A DNA stretch of 42,972 bases from Chryseobacterium antibioticum (GTDB lineage: Bacteria > Bacteroidota > Bacteroidia > Flavobacteriales > Weeksellaceae). The translations under genes and the position numbers were made by a program. The notes under the pieces were generated by a model. The model did not search any database and was not told the origin of the DNA. It worked only from the letters and a program-made list of their open reading frames with translations. The stretch is taken from NCBI RefSeq assembly GCF_012927325.1, contig NZ_JABBGI010000035.1, positions 1 to 42,972 on the forward strand, read 5' to 3'. How positions within the stretch are numbered: position 1 is the stretch's first letter; each line of letters starts with the position of its first letter. Positions 32,266-41,249 of this stretch are shown in pieces.

Positions 32266-33180
32266 ATGAAAATATCTTCATGCGTTCAAATTTCTCACAT
32301 AAATTTCACTAATTTTAGGAGAAAATCAGGATACGTGGGTTATCATACAGATCATTTTCCCGTCTTAGGCATTCAGGAGTTCAGTGAGAATCAGCTTCAG
32401 GGCTGTCATCTGCTGTTTAATGAACTGCATGGGGAACGTTCTATTGATGAACCCCATAAACATGATTTTTTTATCATTAATCTATTTGAACACGGAAAAG
32501 GGAGCCACACAATTGATTTTACGGAATATGAGGTCGGAAATAGTCAGATTCATCTTGTTTTTCCGGATCAGGTACATCAATGGGTGATTGAAAAGGAAAC
32601 GGTTGGGTATCAACTGATGATCAGCAGAGACTGGTTTGAGAGTTTTTTGCCTGCGCTGAGATTTTCTGCTTCTTATTATCAGAATCATCCTGTTATTCAT
32701 CTTTCCAAAGAAACTTTTCAGACGTTCCTGTATGAATTTCAGGCCATCCAGAAAGAGATAAGTGAGGAAAATGTATTCTGGGAAGTTATTCAGAAGCGGA
32801 GTGAACTGATTGGACTGTTGGTCAGCAAATCGGTAGAAGGGACTTTTAAAGATTTTGAAATGTACCATTCCAATCCTATTATTTCTAAATTTTTACAACT
32901 TATTGACGAACATTTCAGAACGGAAAGATCCGTTTCTTTCTATGCAGACAAGCTTAATATTTCTGCCAATTATTTAAATATCGTCTGTAAAAAGAATCTG
33001 AATGCTTCTGCTTCCTCTCTGATCCAGGATAGGATTTTGCTGGAAGCGAAACGTCTTTTAAAAGTGTCGGAAATGTCGGTAAAAGATATCGTGTATGATC
33101 TGGGTTTTTATGATCATGCCAGTTTTTCCAAATTTTTCAAAGCACAGACGGGAATGACTCCGTCGCAATTCAAAGAATAA
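32266..33180 (+). CDS. AraC family transcriptional regulator
   Basis: The 304-residue protein has an N-terminal cupin-like sensing domain (PHKHDFFIINLFEHGKGSH region, about residues 65-120). A C-terminal AraC/XylS DNA-binding domain carries two helix-turn-helix motifs: RSVSFYADKLNISANYLNIVCKK is seen in part as FYADKLNISANYLN, and SVKDIVYDLGFYDHASFSKFFK in part as VYDLGFYDHASFSKFFK. The ending TGMTPSQFKE is typical. It begins one base after the upstream amidohydrolase gene, so it is co-transcribed and probably controls that gene and its broken paralogue. Confidence 0.9.
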   Translation: MKISSCVQISHINFTNFRRKSGYVGYHTDHFPVLGIQEFSENQLQGCHLLFNELHGERSIDEPHKHDFFIINLFEHGKGSHTIDFTEYEVGNSQIHLVFPDQVHQWVIEKETVGYQLMISRDWFESFLPALRFSASYYQNHPVIHLSKETFQTFLYEFQAIQKEISEENVFWEVIQKRSELIGLLVSKSVEGTFKDFEMYHSNPIISKFLQLIDEHFRTERSVSFYADKLNISANYLNIVCKKNLNASASSLIQDRILLEAKRLLKVSEMSVKDIVYDLGFYDHASFSKFFKAQTGMTPSQFKE

Positions 33181-33235
33181 TAATCCGTACAAAACAAAGC
33201 ATAATTGATACATCATCTCTGGAATAGAGCTGGCG

Positions 33236-33243
33236 TAACTTTG
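33236..33243 (+). promoter_or_regulatory. -7 promoter element (TAACTTTG) of the second amidohydrolase
   Basis: TAnnTTTG match 19 bases before the start of the pseudogene, showing that the second copy once had its own promoter. A TTG lies 28 bases further upstream, longer than usual. Confidence 0.5.
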
Positions 33244-33262
33244 TCCTGTTAAAATATAAGTT

Positions 33263-34500
33263 ATGCAGTTTCCCTATCAATTGGCCGCAAAAGGAACATA
33301 TTCACTCAAAAATGTCCGTCTCGAAACGGGATTTGAATATGATGAAGATGAAGTGATCATGACAAAAACTGACCTTTTCAGTATTGAAATAGAAAATGGA
33401 AAGATCAGAGCTGTAAAAGCTAATGATCCTACTTCCGATGCTTTGGATGCCAAAGGTTTTTTAATGCTTCCCGCATTGAGGGATTTGCACATCCATCTGG
33501 ATAAAACGTTATATGGACTTCCATGGCAGGCACTGTCGCCGAAACGGAGAACGGTAAAGGATATGATCGCCTATGAACAGGAAATCATCCCCAAACTCTT
33601 AAAAACATCCGTGGAAAGGGCAGAGCAGTTGATCAGCTTGCTGCAGCATTACGGAACTCATTTTGCGAGGACGCACTTTAATATTGATCCTACTTAAGGT
33701 TTAAAATCATTGGAAATCTTGAAAAAGCATTAGAGCATAAAAAAGATTCTTTTAAAGCAGAGCTTGTGGCTTTTCCACAACATGGTTTGTATTATACAGA
33801 TACTGCTCCCTTGATGAAAGAAGCAGCACAACTGAAAAGTGTGAATTTTATCGGAGGGTTGGATCCTTTAAGTATTGATGGGAACATTGAAAAAGTACTG
33901 GACTTTACGGTCCAGCTGGCTTTAGATCATAAAAAAGGAATCGATATCCATTTGCATGAAGCAGGGGAGTCCGGGATGAAGACGATCAATTATCTGATCG
34001 ATAAAGCAATTGAAAATCCAATGCTCCAGGGAAAAACATTTATAAGCCATGCTTTCGCTTTAGGACATCTTTCCCCAAAAGAAACAGAGAAGATTGCAGA
34101 AAGACTGGCAGAAGGAAAAGTGGGAATTGCATCTTCCGTACCCTTCAGAGGAACGGTAATGCCGATTCCTGTATTGAAAAAGTATGGGGTTAATGTTCTG
34201 ATTGGAAATGATAATGTGCAGGATTACTGGAGTACCTTCGGTTCGGGAAATATGCTTCAGAAAGCGAATCTGATTGCTGAGCTTTACGGATATGAAACTG
34301 AATTGGAACTGTCCAGAACACTTCAGTTTGCTACCCAAAGTATTCTTCCTCTGGATGACAAAGGAACCCAGCAATGGCCTAAACCAGGTGACGAAGCTTC
34401 CATTATACTAATCGATGCCTCATGTTCGGCAGAAGCGGTTTCCAGAATATCCAAAATAGAAGCCCTGATGAATGATGGGAACTTATTCTGGAGATATTAA
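33263..34500 (+). pseudogene. Amidohydrolase paralogue broken by stop and frameshift
   Basis: Two adjacent fragments together correspond to the upstream amidohydrolase. Residues from KNVRLETGF to ARTHFNIDPT lie in frame from 33263 until the TAA at 33695-33697; the rest (LVAFPQHG to the end) is in another frame up to 34500. Comparison with the intact copy suggests two events: loss of about three bases, which creates the TAA, and loss of one base near 33711-33713, after which the reading frame moves. The metal motifs (DLHIHLDKTL, HLHEAGESG) are still present, so the decay is recent or it is a sequence error. The copy also lacks the signal peptide, so it was probably cytoplasmic. Confidence 0.8.
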
Positions 34501-34538
34501 TTGAAATATATTTTTTAATATACTTGTTTTTTGTGAAT

Positions 34539-34567
34539 AAAGCCATTGGATTTTCTGCTGGCTTTTT
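34539..34567 (+). terminator. Terminator after the amidohydrolase pseudogene
   Basis: AAAGCCA (34539-34545) pairs with TGGCTTT (34559-34565) around a 13-base loop, followed by further Ts. It lies 38 bases after the pseudogene stop. Confidence 0.55.
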
Positions 34568-34589
34568 CGATGAATTGATTTGAGCAATA

Positions 34590-34621
34590 AAAAGCCACCA
34601 GAAAAAATTCTGATGGCTTTT
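34590..34621 (-). terminator. Terminator of the TonB receptor-lipoprotein operon
   Basis: Arms AAAAGCCACCAGAA (34590-34603) and TTCTGATGGCTTTT (34608-34621) pair with one mismatch around AAAA. On the minus strand the 3' side runs into TTTTATTG. It is 27 bases after the lipoprotein gene. Confidence 0.75.
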
Positions 34622-34648
34622 AAAAGTAGATATGAAGAAACTAGTTAC

Positions 34649-35872
34649 TTATTGTAATCCTGCTAAAAGATTAACTCCGTCTACTGTAGCCCAAGCTCCA
34701 GGAGTTAGAGATACTTTAGCAACAGTAGCAGTGTTAGTGAAAGTTTTAGCACCGTTTGGAGTGTATGCATACCCCCAAACACCTGCATTATCAGAGTTTA
34801 GGTAAGTAAGAGGAGCAACTACCACTTTACCGGTATTTACCTGGCTTGTTTCTGTAGCTGCATCCTGGATCAGCACGGCATAACCTTTCTGAGTTCCGAT
34901 GTTTTTATAACCGCTGATATAAACGTTTGAGAAAATCCCTGTTCCCTGCTTTTTAAACTGGATAGCTGTAATTTCAGGGGAATTGGCTGTTTCAGGAAGC
35001 GTATTGGTATCTCTGATAAGAGTAATATTTGATATTTTTGGTGCAACATTATCAGCATTACCAGAAGCTTCAATCTCCATTCCGAAGTTACCTGTTCCTG
35101 TCTGGAAAGCATACCAGTTGGTATTGTTCTGCCCGCTCCATGCATCCTGCCAGTCGAAAGAATCATCATAGTTACCGTAAGAAACGATATTCTTAGCACT
35201 TACAGTACCTCCGAAGAATTCATACCCGTCATCAGTTCCTTTATAAGTTACAAGATTCTCTAAAGTAGTTCCAGCTCCTACAGCGTAGAAAGTCATAGAG
35301 TTGGTTTCAGAAGTACCGTCACCGATCTTTTTACCTGCATATTCAACTCTTACAAACTTCATGGTACCTGAATTGGAGTTGGCATCACTTCCTCCGTAAT
35401 ATACGTTGTTTCCGTCTTCAGAAAGAGCTTGTGTATTTCCATTGACAGCTTTGATTGGAGCTGTACCATAGATTGTAATACCGCCCCAGTCTCCAGGAAC
35501 TTTACTAGCTGTTGTGAATACAATTGGCTCAGCAGCTGTACCTACAGCGTTGATTTTTCCATCCTGAAGAATCACTAAACCACTTGTTTTAGAAGTCACT
35601 ACATTAAAAGTAGCTCCAGCTTCAATGGTAATGGTAGCGTTATTCGTAATTTTTACGATTCCGTCTAATGTATAGTTTCCTTTTTTGATAAGGATATCTT
35701 TTGTAATCGTTCCTGATAATGTTCCGCTTCCGCTTAATACACTTTCAGTAGTTCCCGGAGTAGTAACTGTAGTACCGTCTCCTAGGCCATCATTTACCTC
35801 GATAGTACATGAATTTAAGGCTAATGTTAACACGGCTGTTAACGATAATAATGATAAAACTCTTCTTTTCAT
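34649..35872 (-). CDS. Beta-helix-like surface lipoprotein partnered with a TonB-dependent receptor
   Basis: The 407-residue protein has a lipoprotein signal (NSC, Cys22) followed by an acidic, Gly/Thr-rich stretch. The body is repetitive beta: GNYTLDGIVKITNNATITIEAG and later segments such as GDWGGITIYGTAPI, LENLVTYKGTDDGYEFFGG and AKNIVSYGNYDDSFDWQDAW. This pattern suggests a right-handed parallel beta-helix. The family is common in Bacteroidota next to TonB-dependent receptors. It starts 35 bases after the receptor gene and should be a surface-exposed partner binding the same ligand. The ligand is not evident; proximity to phoB/phoR-like genes hints at a phosphate-related one. Confidence 0.75.
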   Translation of the reverse strand: MKRRVLSLLSLTAVLTLALNSCTIEVNDGLGDGTTVTTPGTTESVLSGSGTLSGTITKDILIKKGNYTLDGIVKITNNATITIEAGATFNVVTSKTSGLVILQDGKINAVGTAAEPIVFTTASKVPGDWGGITIYGTAPIKAVNGNTQALSEDGNNVYYGGSDANSNSGTMKFVRVEYAGKKIGDGTSETNSMTFYAVGAGTTLENLVTYKGTDDGYEFFGGTVSAKNIVSYGNYDDSFDWQDAWSGQNNTNWYAFQTGTGNFGMEIEASGNADNVAPKISNITLIRDTNTLPETANSPEITAIQFKKQGTGIFSNVYISGYKNIGTQKGYAVLIQDAATETSQVNTGKVVVAPLTYLNSDNAGVWGYAYTPNGAKTFTNTATVAKVSLTPGAWATVDGVNLLAGLQ

Positions 35873-35907
35873 TTTTATACTTTATTTTATTTTTTATTAA
35901 ATTATTT

Positions 35908-38547
35908 TTAGAATGTATACCCTACAGTAAGATTGAATGTAGTTCCTCTGTAATAGTTTGTAAGCGTGTTATTACCTTGTTCAAAATTAGTTGGTAGGTA
36001 ATTTTTGTCACCAATTAAGATTTTATATTTGCTGTCTAAAAGATTCTGTACAGCAAATTTTACATTCCAGTTTTTCGTTAATTGCCCCTGATATACAAAA
36101 TCTATCTGATTGAATGGTTTTTCATAGTAATTGTCTGTACCTGCACCTCCTGTTGCATAGATTTTACTTCCAGATACATTATAAACAAGAGAGAATGTAT
36201 GGGCTAAATTATTGCGGTTTTTTAATTCATATTTTAAATCAGCATTGATGGTATAAGGAGATGCTCCCTGTAAACCTCTTTTGCGTAATGTTTCACCTGT
36301 AAGCGCAAACCAGTCTGGTCTTTCCATATTTAACTGATCCTGGCTTCTTTCTACATCCGAATGCATGATGGTTGCATTAGCTCCCAAAGTAAAGCTTCTT
36401 AAAGCTTCGGATATTCTACCCAAACTGAAGATTCCTTCTAACTCTATTCCGAATAAATCTGCTTTTTTGGCATTGAAGAAAGTAATGGTTGAACCCGTTG
36501 CGTTTCCTGAAGCGACTAATGAACGTTCAATGGCGTTGTCGATTCTTTTTGCAAATAGGTTAACAGCAAACATTTCTTTGTTAGTAGGGAAGTATTCCCA
36601 TTTCAAATCAAAATTGTAGTTTTCACTGTTTTGAATTGCCGGGTTACCAACAATATTTACGTTATCCGGGTTGATATAAGTAATAGGCATAGTCTCAATA
36701 AGGATAGGACGTGTAACGGTCTTACTGAAAGAGAATCTTAAGTTATTCTTATTGTTAAGAGCCTTTTTTACTGATATTGATGGTAAGAAGAAATTCTTAT
36801 TCTTATCCAGATTAATTTTATTTTCGGCACTCTGTTCAGAATAACGAATCAGAGTCATATCATTCTCATATCTTGCTCCCAATAAGATATCCCAAGAATC
36901 GCTTGGTTTAAGGTTAACATTAGCATAACCACCATTAATAATTTGATAGAAGCTTGAGTAATATTGTGAAACATCTGAACCCTCCTGATAATATAAATCT
37001 CCATTTCTAAGAGAGGCATTAAAAATATCCTGAGGAGTATCAATGTTGATCACAAAAGGTGCTGATGAAGTGGATGTACGCCCAAAAATAAATCGGTAAG
37101 ATGTTTTTCTGAAATCTGAAAAGCCATTATAACCTACAGCAATCTGAATAGGAAAGTCTTTTCTGTCACCTTTTTCCCCTAACGACAATTGATATTCTGC
37201 AAAGGCTGAACCATAGAATCTGGAGTCTACATCTAAATACTGACGGATAATGTTATTTCCTCCATAACGCATTGCGATATTGTCATTGGAAAGTGTATTT
37301 CCGGTAGTTGGATCAATACGGTTACCTTCTATGATTTTTCTGTCCGGTTGTTGATAATTATTGATGACATAACTGGCTCCGGCTTTTACTTGATGTCTTT
37401 CATTTATTTTTTGAGAAGCCGTTAGCTGCAAATCTAAAAATCTTGAAATATCTAATTGGTTAGTTCTAAAGAAGGTAGTCTTGTTAAGAACCTGTCCGTC
37501 TTTGTAGCCATAGTTATCCTCAATGATATTATTGACGTTCTGTAAATAAATAGCGTTTAGATTTACATTTGTTCCCTTGTTTTTATATCCTAAACCTAGT
37601 AAAACTGAAGATTCTGTTTCGTAATTATATTGCTTACGATTAAGATAATTCATGTTTTCGATAAATGAATTTTTCCCCTGTCCTTTAAACTGGTTATTAT
37701 CACCATCTTTATATTCAAATTTGCTTCCCTGGTTCAAAGAGAATAGAATTCCTAAATTCCCAGTTTCACCCATTTTTACTTTCTGTGCAGTCGTAAATCC
37801 AATGCTGGTATTAGGCATTGATTTTACGTTGTCAACGTTCCATGAATCTTTAAAAGAATTTAATGATTGATCCGGAGTGAATTTATAGTTATCTGGTCTT
37901 GAGTTTCTAATCTCATCCGGAAGTCTTCTATCTCTGGAATTCAAACCTAAATATCCATTCATTCCGTCTGCCCCTTCAGCTATTTTGAAATTGTTTCTGA
38001 AGGTACTCAAAGTATTTACCCCTACACTGAATTCTATTTTTGTAAAAGGCTTATCAATTGTAAGCGTTTCAATATCAAAAGTAGCTCCCGCGAAATCTCC
38101 GTAAAGGTTAGAGTTGAAAGTCTTGTAGATATTTAATTTTCCTACCACATCCGTTGGGAACTGCTTCAGGGCAATGATCTTTTGGAATGGGTTGTTGGAA
38201 GGTGATCCAAGACCGTTGATTAATAAATAATTGTATCTTTCTTCAAGACCTCTTACGAAAAGACCTCTTCCTTCTACCGTAGTGATTCCTGTTACTTTCG
38301 TAAGTCCTTGCTCTACATTGGAAATTCCTTTTCTCGAAATCTCTTCAGCACTTATAGCCTGTTTTTGAATAATCGCTTTTTTTTGTTCTCCTAATACAGC
38401 AGTTTCAGTTTTCTTGTTACTGCTTCCCTGGATTACTACGCCATCAATTTTTTTCTCCTTAATGATCGTGTCCTGCTTCGTTTCCTGAGCGTAAAACATT
38501 GATCCGGATAAAAATACCACTGCAATGCTAAGTTTATTAATTTTCAT
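35908..38547 (-). CDS. TonB-dependent outer-membrane receptor
   Basis: The 879-residue receptor has a signal peptide (ATG 38547, hydrophobic core, cleavage near residue 20). A plug domain follows: AVLGEQKKAIIQKQAISAEE is followed by GISNVEQGLTKVTGITTVEGRGLFVRG and YLLINGLGSPS. A large beta-barrel runs to a C-terminal FNLTVGYTF. There is no carboxypeptidase-like N-terminal domain, so it is not a SusC type. It takes up an unidentified ligand with TonB energy. The lipoprotein gene behind it is its probable partner. An in-frame start at 38586 would add a charged, non-signal stretch, so I rejected it. Confidence 0.9.
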   Translation of the reverse strand: MKINKLSIAVVFLSGSMFYAQETKQDTIIKEKKIDGVVIQGSSNKKTETAVLGEQKKAIIQKQAISAEEISRKGISNVEQGLTKVTGITTVEGRGLFVRGLEERYNYLLINGLGSPSNNPFQKIIALKQFPTDVVGKLNIYKTFNSNLYGDFAGATFDIETLTIDKPFTKIEFSVGVNTLSTFRNNFKIAEGADGMNGYLGLNSRDRRLPDEIRNSRPDNYKFTPDQSLNSFKDSWNVDNVKSMPNTSIGFTTAQKVKMGETGNLGILFSLNQGSKFEYKDGDNNQFKGQGKNSFIENMNYLNRKQYNYETESSVLLGLGYKNKGTNVNLNAIYLQNVNNIIEDNYGYKDGQVLNKTTFFRTNQLDISRFLDLQLTASQKINERHQVKAGASYVINNYQQPDRKIIEGNRIDPTTGNTLSNDNIAMRYGGNNIIRQYLDVDSRFYGSAFAEYQLSLGEKGDRKDFPIQIAVGYNGFSDFRKTSYRFIFGRTSTSSAPFVINIDTPQDIFNASLRNGDLYYQEGSDVSQYYSSFYQIINGGYANVNLKPSDSWDILLGARYENDMTLIRYSEQSAENKINLDKNKNFFLPSISVKKALNNKNNLRFSFSKTVTRPILIETMPITYINPDNVNIVGNPAIQNSENYNFDLKWEYFPTNKEMFAVNLFAKRIDNAIERSLVASGNATGSTITFFNAKKADLFGIELEGIFSLGRISEALRSFTLGANATIMHSDVERSQDQLNMERPDWFALTGETLRKRGLQGASPYTINADLKYELKNRNNLAHTFSLVYNVSGSKIYATGGAGTDNYYEKPFNQIDFVYQGQLTKNWNVKFAVQNLLDSKYKILIGDKNYLPTNFEQGNNTLTNYYRGTTFNLTVGYTF

Positions 38548-38692
38548 TATCTTACTTACTTTATTTACTAGATTCTTTCGGTGCAAAGGAATAAAAGATA
38601 AACGGGGTAAGTGGTTTAGTGAATTTTAATTTTTTCTTAACTAAACATTAAGAAAAGACCGTTATTGTTAACTTTATGTGAACGATAATAGA

Positions 38693-38727
38693 TTTGTTCA
38701 TCTGTGCTTTAAAATTTATTAACTTTG
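38693..38727 (+). promoter_or_regulatory. Promoter of the phoB/phoR-like operon
   Basis: TTTG (38693-38696), 23-base spacer, TAACTTTG (38720-38727) matches the flavobacterial consensus at its upper spacing limit. The ATG lies 12 bases downstream. Confidence 0.7.
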
Positions 38728-38739
38728 ACTCAGTAAAAA

Positions 38740-39426
38740 ATGAAAATGAACCAAAAGAAAATACTCTTAATAGACGACGAACTGGATATTTTAGAGATTC
38801 TGTCTTACAACCTGGAAAAAGAAGGCTACGATATCTATACGGCTACAAACGGTAACGAAGGGATAGAGAAAGCTAAAGAGATTATACCAGATCTTATCCT
38901 ATTAGATGTGATGATGCCGGAAAAAGACGGTATCGAGACCTGTCAGGAACTCCGTAAAGTAAAAGAACTTCAGAAAACACTGATTGTTTTTCTTTCCGCC
39001 AGAAGCGAAGAGTTCTCACAGCTAGCAGGATTCCAGGCCGGAGCCAATGATTATATCGTGAAGCTGATCAAACCGAAGATCCTTACTTCCAAAGTGAATG
39101 CTTTACTGCAATTGACTTCTCAGGTGTCTGATAATGCAAAATTAATTGAGATCGGGGATTTGGTCATTGACAAAGACAATTTCAGAGTTTCCAAAAGCGG
39201 ACAGCAGTTCCTTCTTCCTAAAAAAGAGTTCGATTTGCTTTATCTTCTGGCTTCAAATACCGAAAAAGTATTTAAAAGAGAAGAAATTCTGGAAAAAGTT
39301 TGGGGCAATGACGTAATCGTAGGAGAGAGAACTATTGACGTACACATCAGAAGATTAAGAGAAAAACTGGGAATTAATACCATCCAGACATTAAAAGGAA
39401 TCGGTTATAAGCTTATCGTTTTATAA
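38740..39426 (+). CDS. PhoB/OmpR-family response regulator
   Basis: The 228-residue protein has a receiver domain (about residues 5-120) with the acidic pocket Asp12/Asp13 and the phosphoacceptor Asp56 in LILLDVMMP. A winged-helix DNA-binding domain follows (about 135-225), with FDLLYLLASN, GERTIDVHIRRLREKLG and LKGIGYKL. At the conserved Lys108 the next residue is Leu109, where almost all receivers have a Pro forming a cis peptide bond. This may alter the phosphorylation switch. It is followed after 42 bases by a PhoR-like sensor kinase and is divergent from a TonB receptor operon, which it may regulate. Confidence 0.9.
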   Translation: MKMNQKKILLIDDELDILEILSYNLEKEGYDIYTATNGNEGIEKAKEIIPDLILLDVMMPEKDGIETCQELRKVKELQKTLIVFLSARSEEFSQLAGFQAGANDYIVKLIKPKILTSKVNALLQLTSQVSDNAKLIEIGDLVIDKDNFRVSKSGQQFLLPKKEFDLLYLLASNTEKVFKREEILEKVWGNDVIVGERTIDVHIRRLREKLGINTIQTLKGIGYKLIVL

Positions 39427-39461
39427 TTTAAACTCCCACCTTTACATAACCTATAAAAACT

Positions 39462-39481
39462 TGTAAAATTGAAATTTTACA
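39462..39481 (+). repeat. Perfect inverted repeat around the sensor kinase start codon
   Basis: TGTAAAATT (39462-39470) and AATTTTACA (39473-39481) are perfect inverted arms separated by GA. The TTG start codon at 39469-39471 sits at the tip. In mRNA it could form a hairpin over the start. Confidence 0.7.
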
Positions 39482-40500
39482 GACTTACACTCGTCGCCTC
39501 GTGTCTCCTGACACTGGTGATGTTTCTTTTAGTAATCATCTTTGATTCACTGAAGGATATCTATTACCGGACCCCTTTTTTTAAAATAGGCCTTTTTATC
39601 TGCCTGGTCCTCATTTTTATCATCAACTACGTGGTGTTGGAGCTTCTTTTCAACTACTATGGTAAAAAGCAGGTTCGTGGACTATCACAAATGCTTCCGC
39701 AGGAAATTGTTAATGACAATAACGAAAACATTACCATTAGAGAACTGGGTGAAAGATTTTCGGATCTCAATCAGCAGCAGGTAACGGAGATCGATATGAT
39801 GAAGGAAATGGAAAGCTACCGTAAAGAATACATCGGAAACGTTTCCCATGAACTTAAAACACCGTTGTTTTCCATTCAGGGATATGTAGAAACCCTAAGA
39901 GATGGTGGTGTTGATAATCTTACGATCCGGGATAAATACCTGGAAAGGATTGATAAATCTGTAGAAAGACTTATTGCGATTGTGACGGACCTTGATATGA
40001 TCAATCGCCTTGAAGCGGGGGAGATCAGCATCAACACTTCAAAATTTGATGTCAACCTTCTGATTAAGGAAATTTTTGACCTTCTTGAATTTGAAGCAGA
40101 AAAACACAATACCACACTGCAGATTCAGACTCTTCATCCGCAAATCTTTGTAGATGGCGATAAACAGAAAATTTCACAGGTCTTTATTAATTTAGTTTCC
40201 AATGCCATTCACTATGCCAACAGACAGGAAGCGAAAGTAGTTGTGAAAACCAGCGTTCTCAAAAATAAAGTACTGATCGAAGTTATTGATAACGGAATGG
40301 GAATTAAAGCAGAGATTCTTCCGAGGATCTTCGAAAGGTTCTACCGCGTGGAAACCAGCAGAAGCAGAAGAGAAGGAGGATCGGGACTTGGACTGGCTAT
40401 TGTAAAACATATCCTTGAAGCCCATAACGAAAATATAACAGTAGAAAGTGTTTATCTTGAAGGAACTAAATTTAGCTTTATGCTGGAAAAAAGTAAATAA
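39469..40500 (+). CDS. PhoR-like sensor histidine kinase
   Basis: The 343-residue protein has two membrane segments (about residues 5-26 and 40-62), a linker, and a HisKA dimerisation domain with phosphorylated His127 in NVSHELKTPLFSIQGY. A HATPase_c domain follows, with the N box (INLVSNAIHYA), DNGMGIK (G1), a FERFYRVETSRSRREGGSGLGLAIV G2/F region. There is no large periplasmic domain, matching PhoR-type kinases that sense through the membrane or an accessory transporter. It starts with TTG, since no other in-frame start precedes the first membrane helix, and this codon lies within an inverted repeat. Partner of the upstream regulator. Confidence 0.88.
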   Translation: MKFYRLTLVASCLLTLVMFLLVIIFDSLKDIYYRTPFFKIGLFICLVLIFIINYVVLELLFNYYGKKQVRGLSQMLPQEIVNDNNENITIRELGERFSDLNQQQVTEIDMMKEMESYRKEYIGNVSHELKTPLFSIQGYVETLRDGGVDNLTIRDKYLERIDKSVERLIAIVTDLDMINRLEAGEISINTSKFDVNLLIKEIFDLLEFEAEKHNTTLQIQTLHPQIFVDGDKQKISQVFINLVSNAIHYANRQEAKVVVKTSVLKNKVLIEVIDNGMGIKAEILPRIFERFYRVETSRSRREGGSGLGLAIVKHILEAHNENITVESVYLEGTKFSFMLEKSK

Positions 40501-40552
40501 TTCCGGTAAAATGTATGAAAAAAAAATATTTTAAAAAATCGTGAAATATTTT

Positions 40553-40581
40553 TTTGTCCCCTGTCATTTATTATATATTTG
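40553..40581 (+). promoter_or_regulatory. Promoter of the pRiA4 ORF-3-like gene
   Basis: TTTG (40553-40556), a 17-base spacer and TATATTTG (40574-40581) match the flavobacterial consensus. It lies 53 bases before the start codon, giving a short leader. Confidence 0.75.
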
Positions 40582-40634
40582 CAATAGATATTTATCATAA
40601 TAATTAAGGCAAAAAAGTAATTTAAGAAACTGAT

Positions 40635-41231
40635 ATGGTTTACAAGATCCGCGTAATATTAGATGCGAAAGAGGATATTTTCCGTGATATTGAAGTAAGA
40701 GGAAAACAATCACTATGGAACTTACATTTGGGAATTAAAAGTGCGTTCAATCTTCAGGGAGATGAGCTTTCCACTTTTAATATGTTGGAAGACGACGGAA
40801 CAATAGTTAAAAGTGTTCCCCTGGAAGATATGAGTGACGATGGTGATGGCGAAATCATGTCGGATGTGTATATTGATGAAGCTTTTGGAAATGTGGGCGA
40901 CAAAGCTCAGTTCCAGTACGGGCTTCTTGATCTTTGGGAATTTTTCTGCGAGCTTGTAGAAATCATCGAAGAGACCAAAGGAGTTAATTATCCTATTACC
41001 GTATACAGATTTGGAAACGTTCCTTTAAAAGCACCAAGCAGAAGCGGGAGTGGTGGAGGATCAAAGAAAAGATCAGCAATGCCGCTTTTGGATGATGATT
41101 TCAGCTTTGATGATGACTTTGCAGTAAGCACCAGTTTTGAAGATGAGGATGACGACAGTTTCGATGATGAAGAAGAAAACTACGACGATGATGTTTTCGA
41201 AGATGAAGAAGATAACGACGATGAGAGATAA
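40635..41231 (+). CDS. pRiA4b ORF-3-like protein with acidic C-terminus
   Basis: The 198-residue protein resembles the plasmid pRiA4b ORF-3 / IS1096 passenger TnpR-like family: MVYKIRVILDAKEDIFRDIEV at the start, LWNLHLGIKSAFNLQGDELS and FQYGLLDLWEFFCELVEI. After residue 140 it becomes a long, very acidic Asp/Glu-rich tail (DDDFSFDDDFAVS, then EEENYDDDVFEDEEDNDD). The family name comes from mobile elements, but here there is no transposase or inverted repeat nearby and the gene has a good promoter and terminator, so it is probably a resident gene. Function unknown; the acidic tail could bind basic proteins or metals. Confidence 0.82.
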   Translation: MVYKIRVILDAKEDIFRDIEVRGKQSLWNLHLGIKSAFNLQGDELSTFNMLEDDGTIVKSVPLEDMSDDGDGEIMSDVYIDEAFGNVGDKAQFQYGLLDLWEFFCELVEIIEETKGVNYPITVYRFGNVPLKAPSRSGSGGGSKKRSAMPLLDDDFSFDDDFAVSTSFEDEDDDSFDDEEENYDDDVFEDEEDNDDER

Positions 41232-41249
41232 CATCTGAATACAATATAC

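Noticed and set aside
40635..41231. Part of an IS1096-like transposon
   Set aside because: Only the passenger-like protein family is present; there is no transposase, terminal repeat or target duplication nearby.
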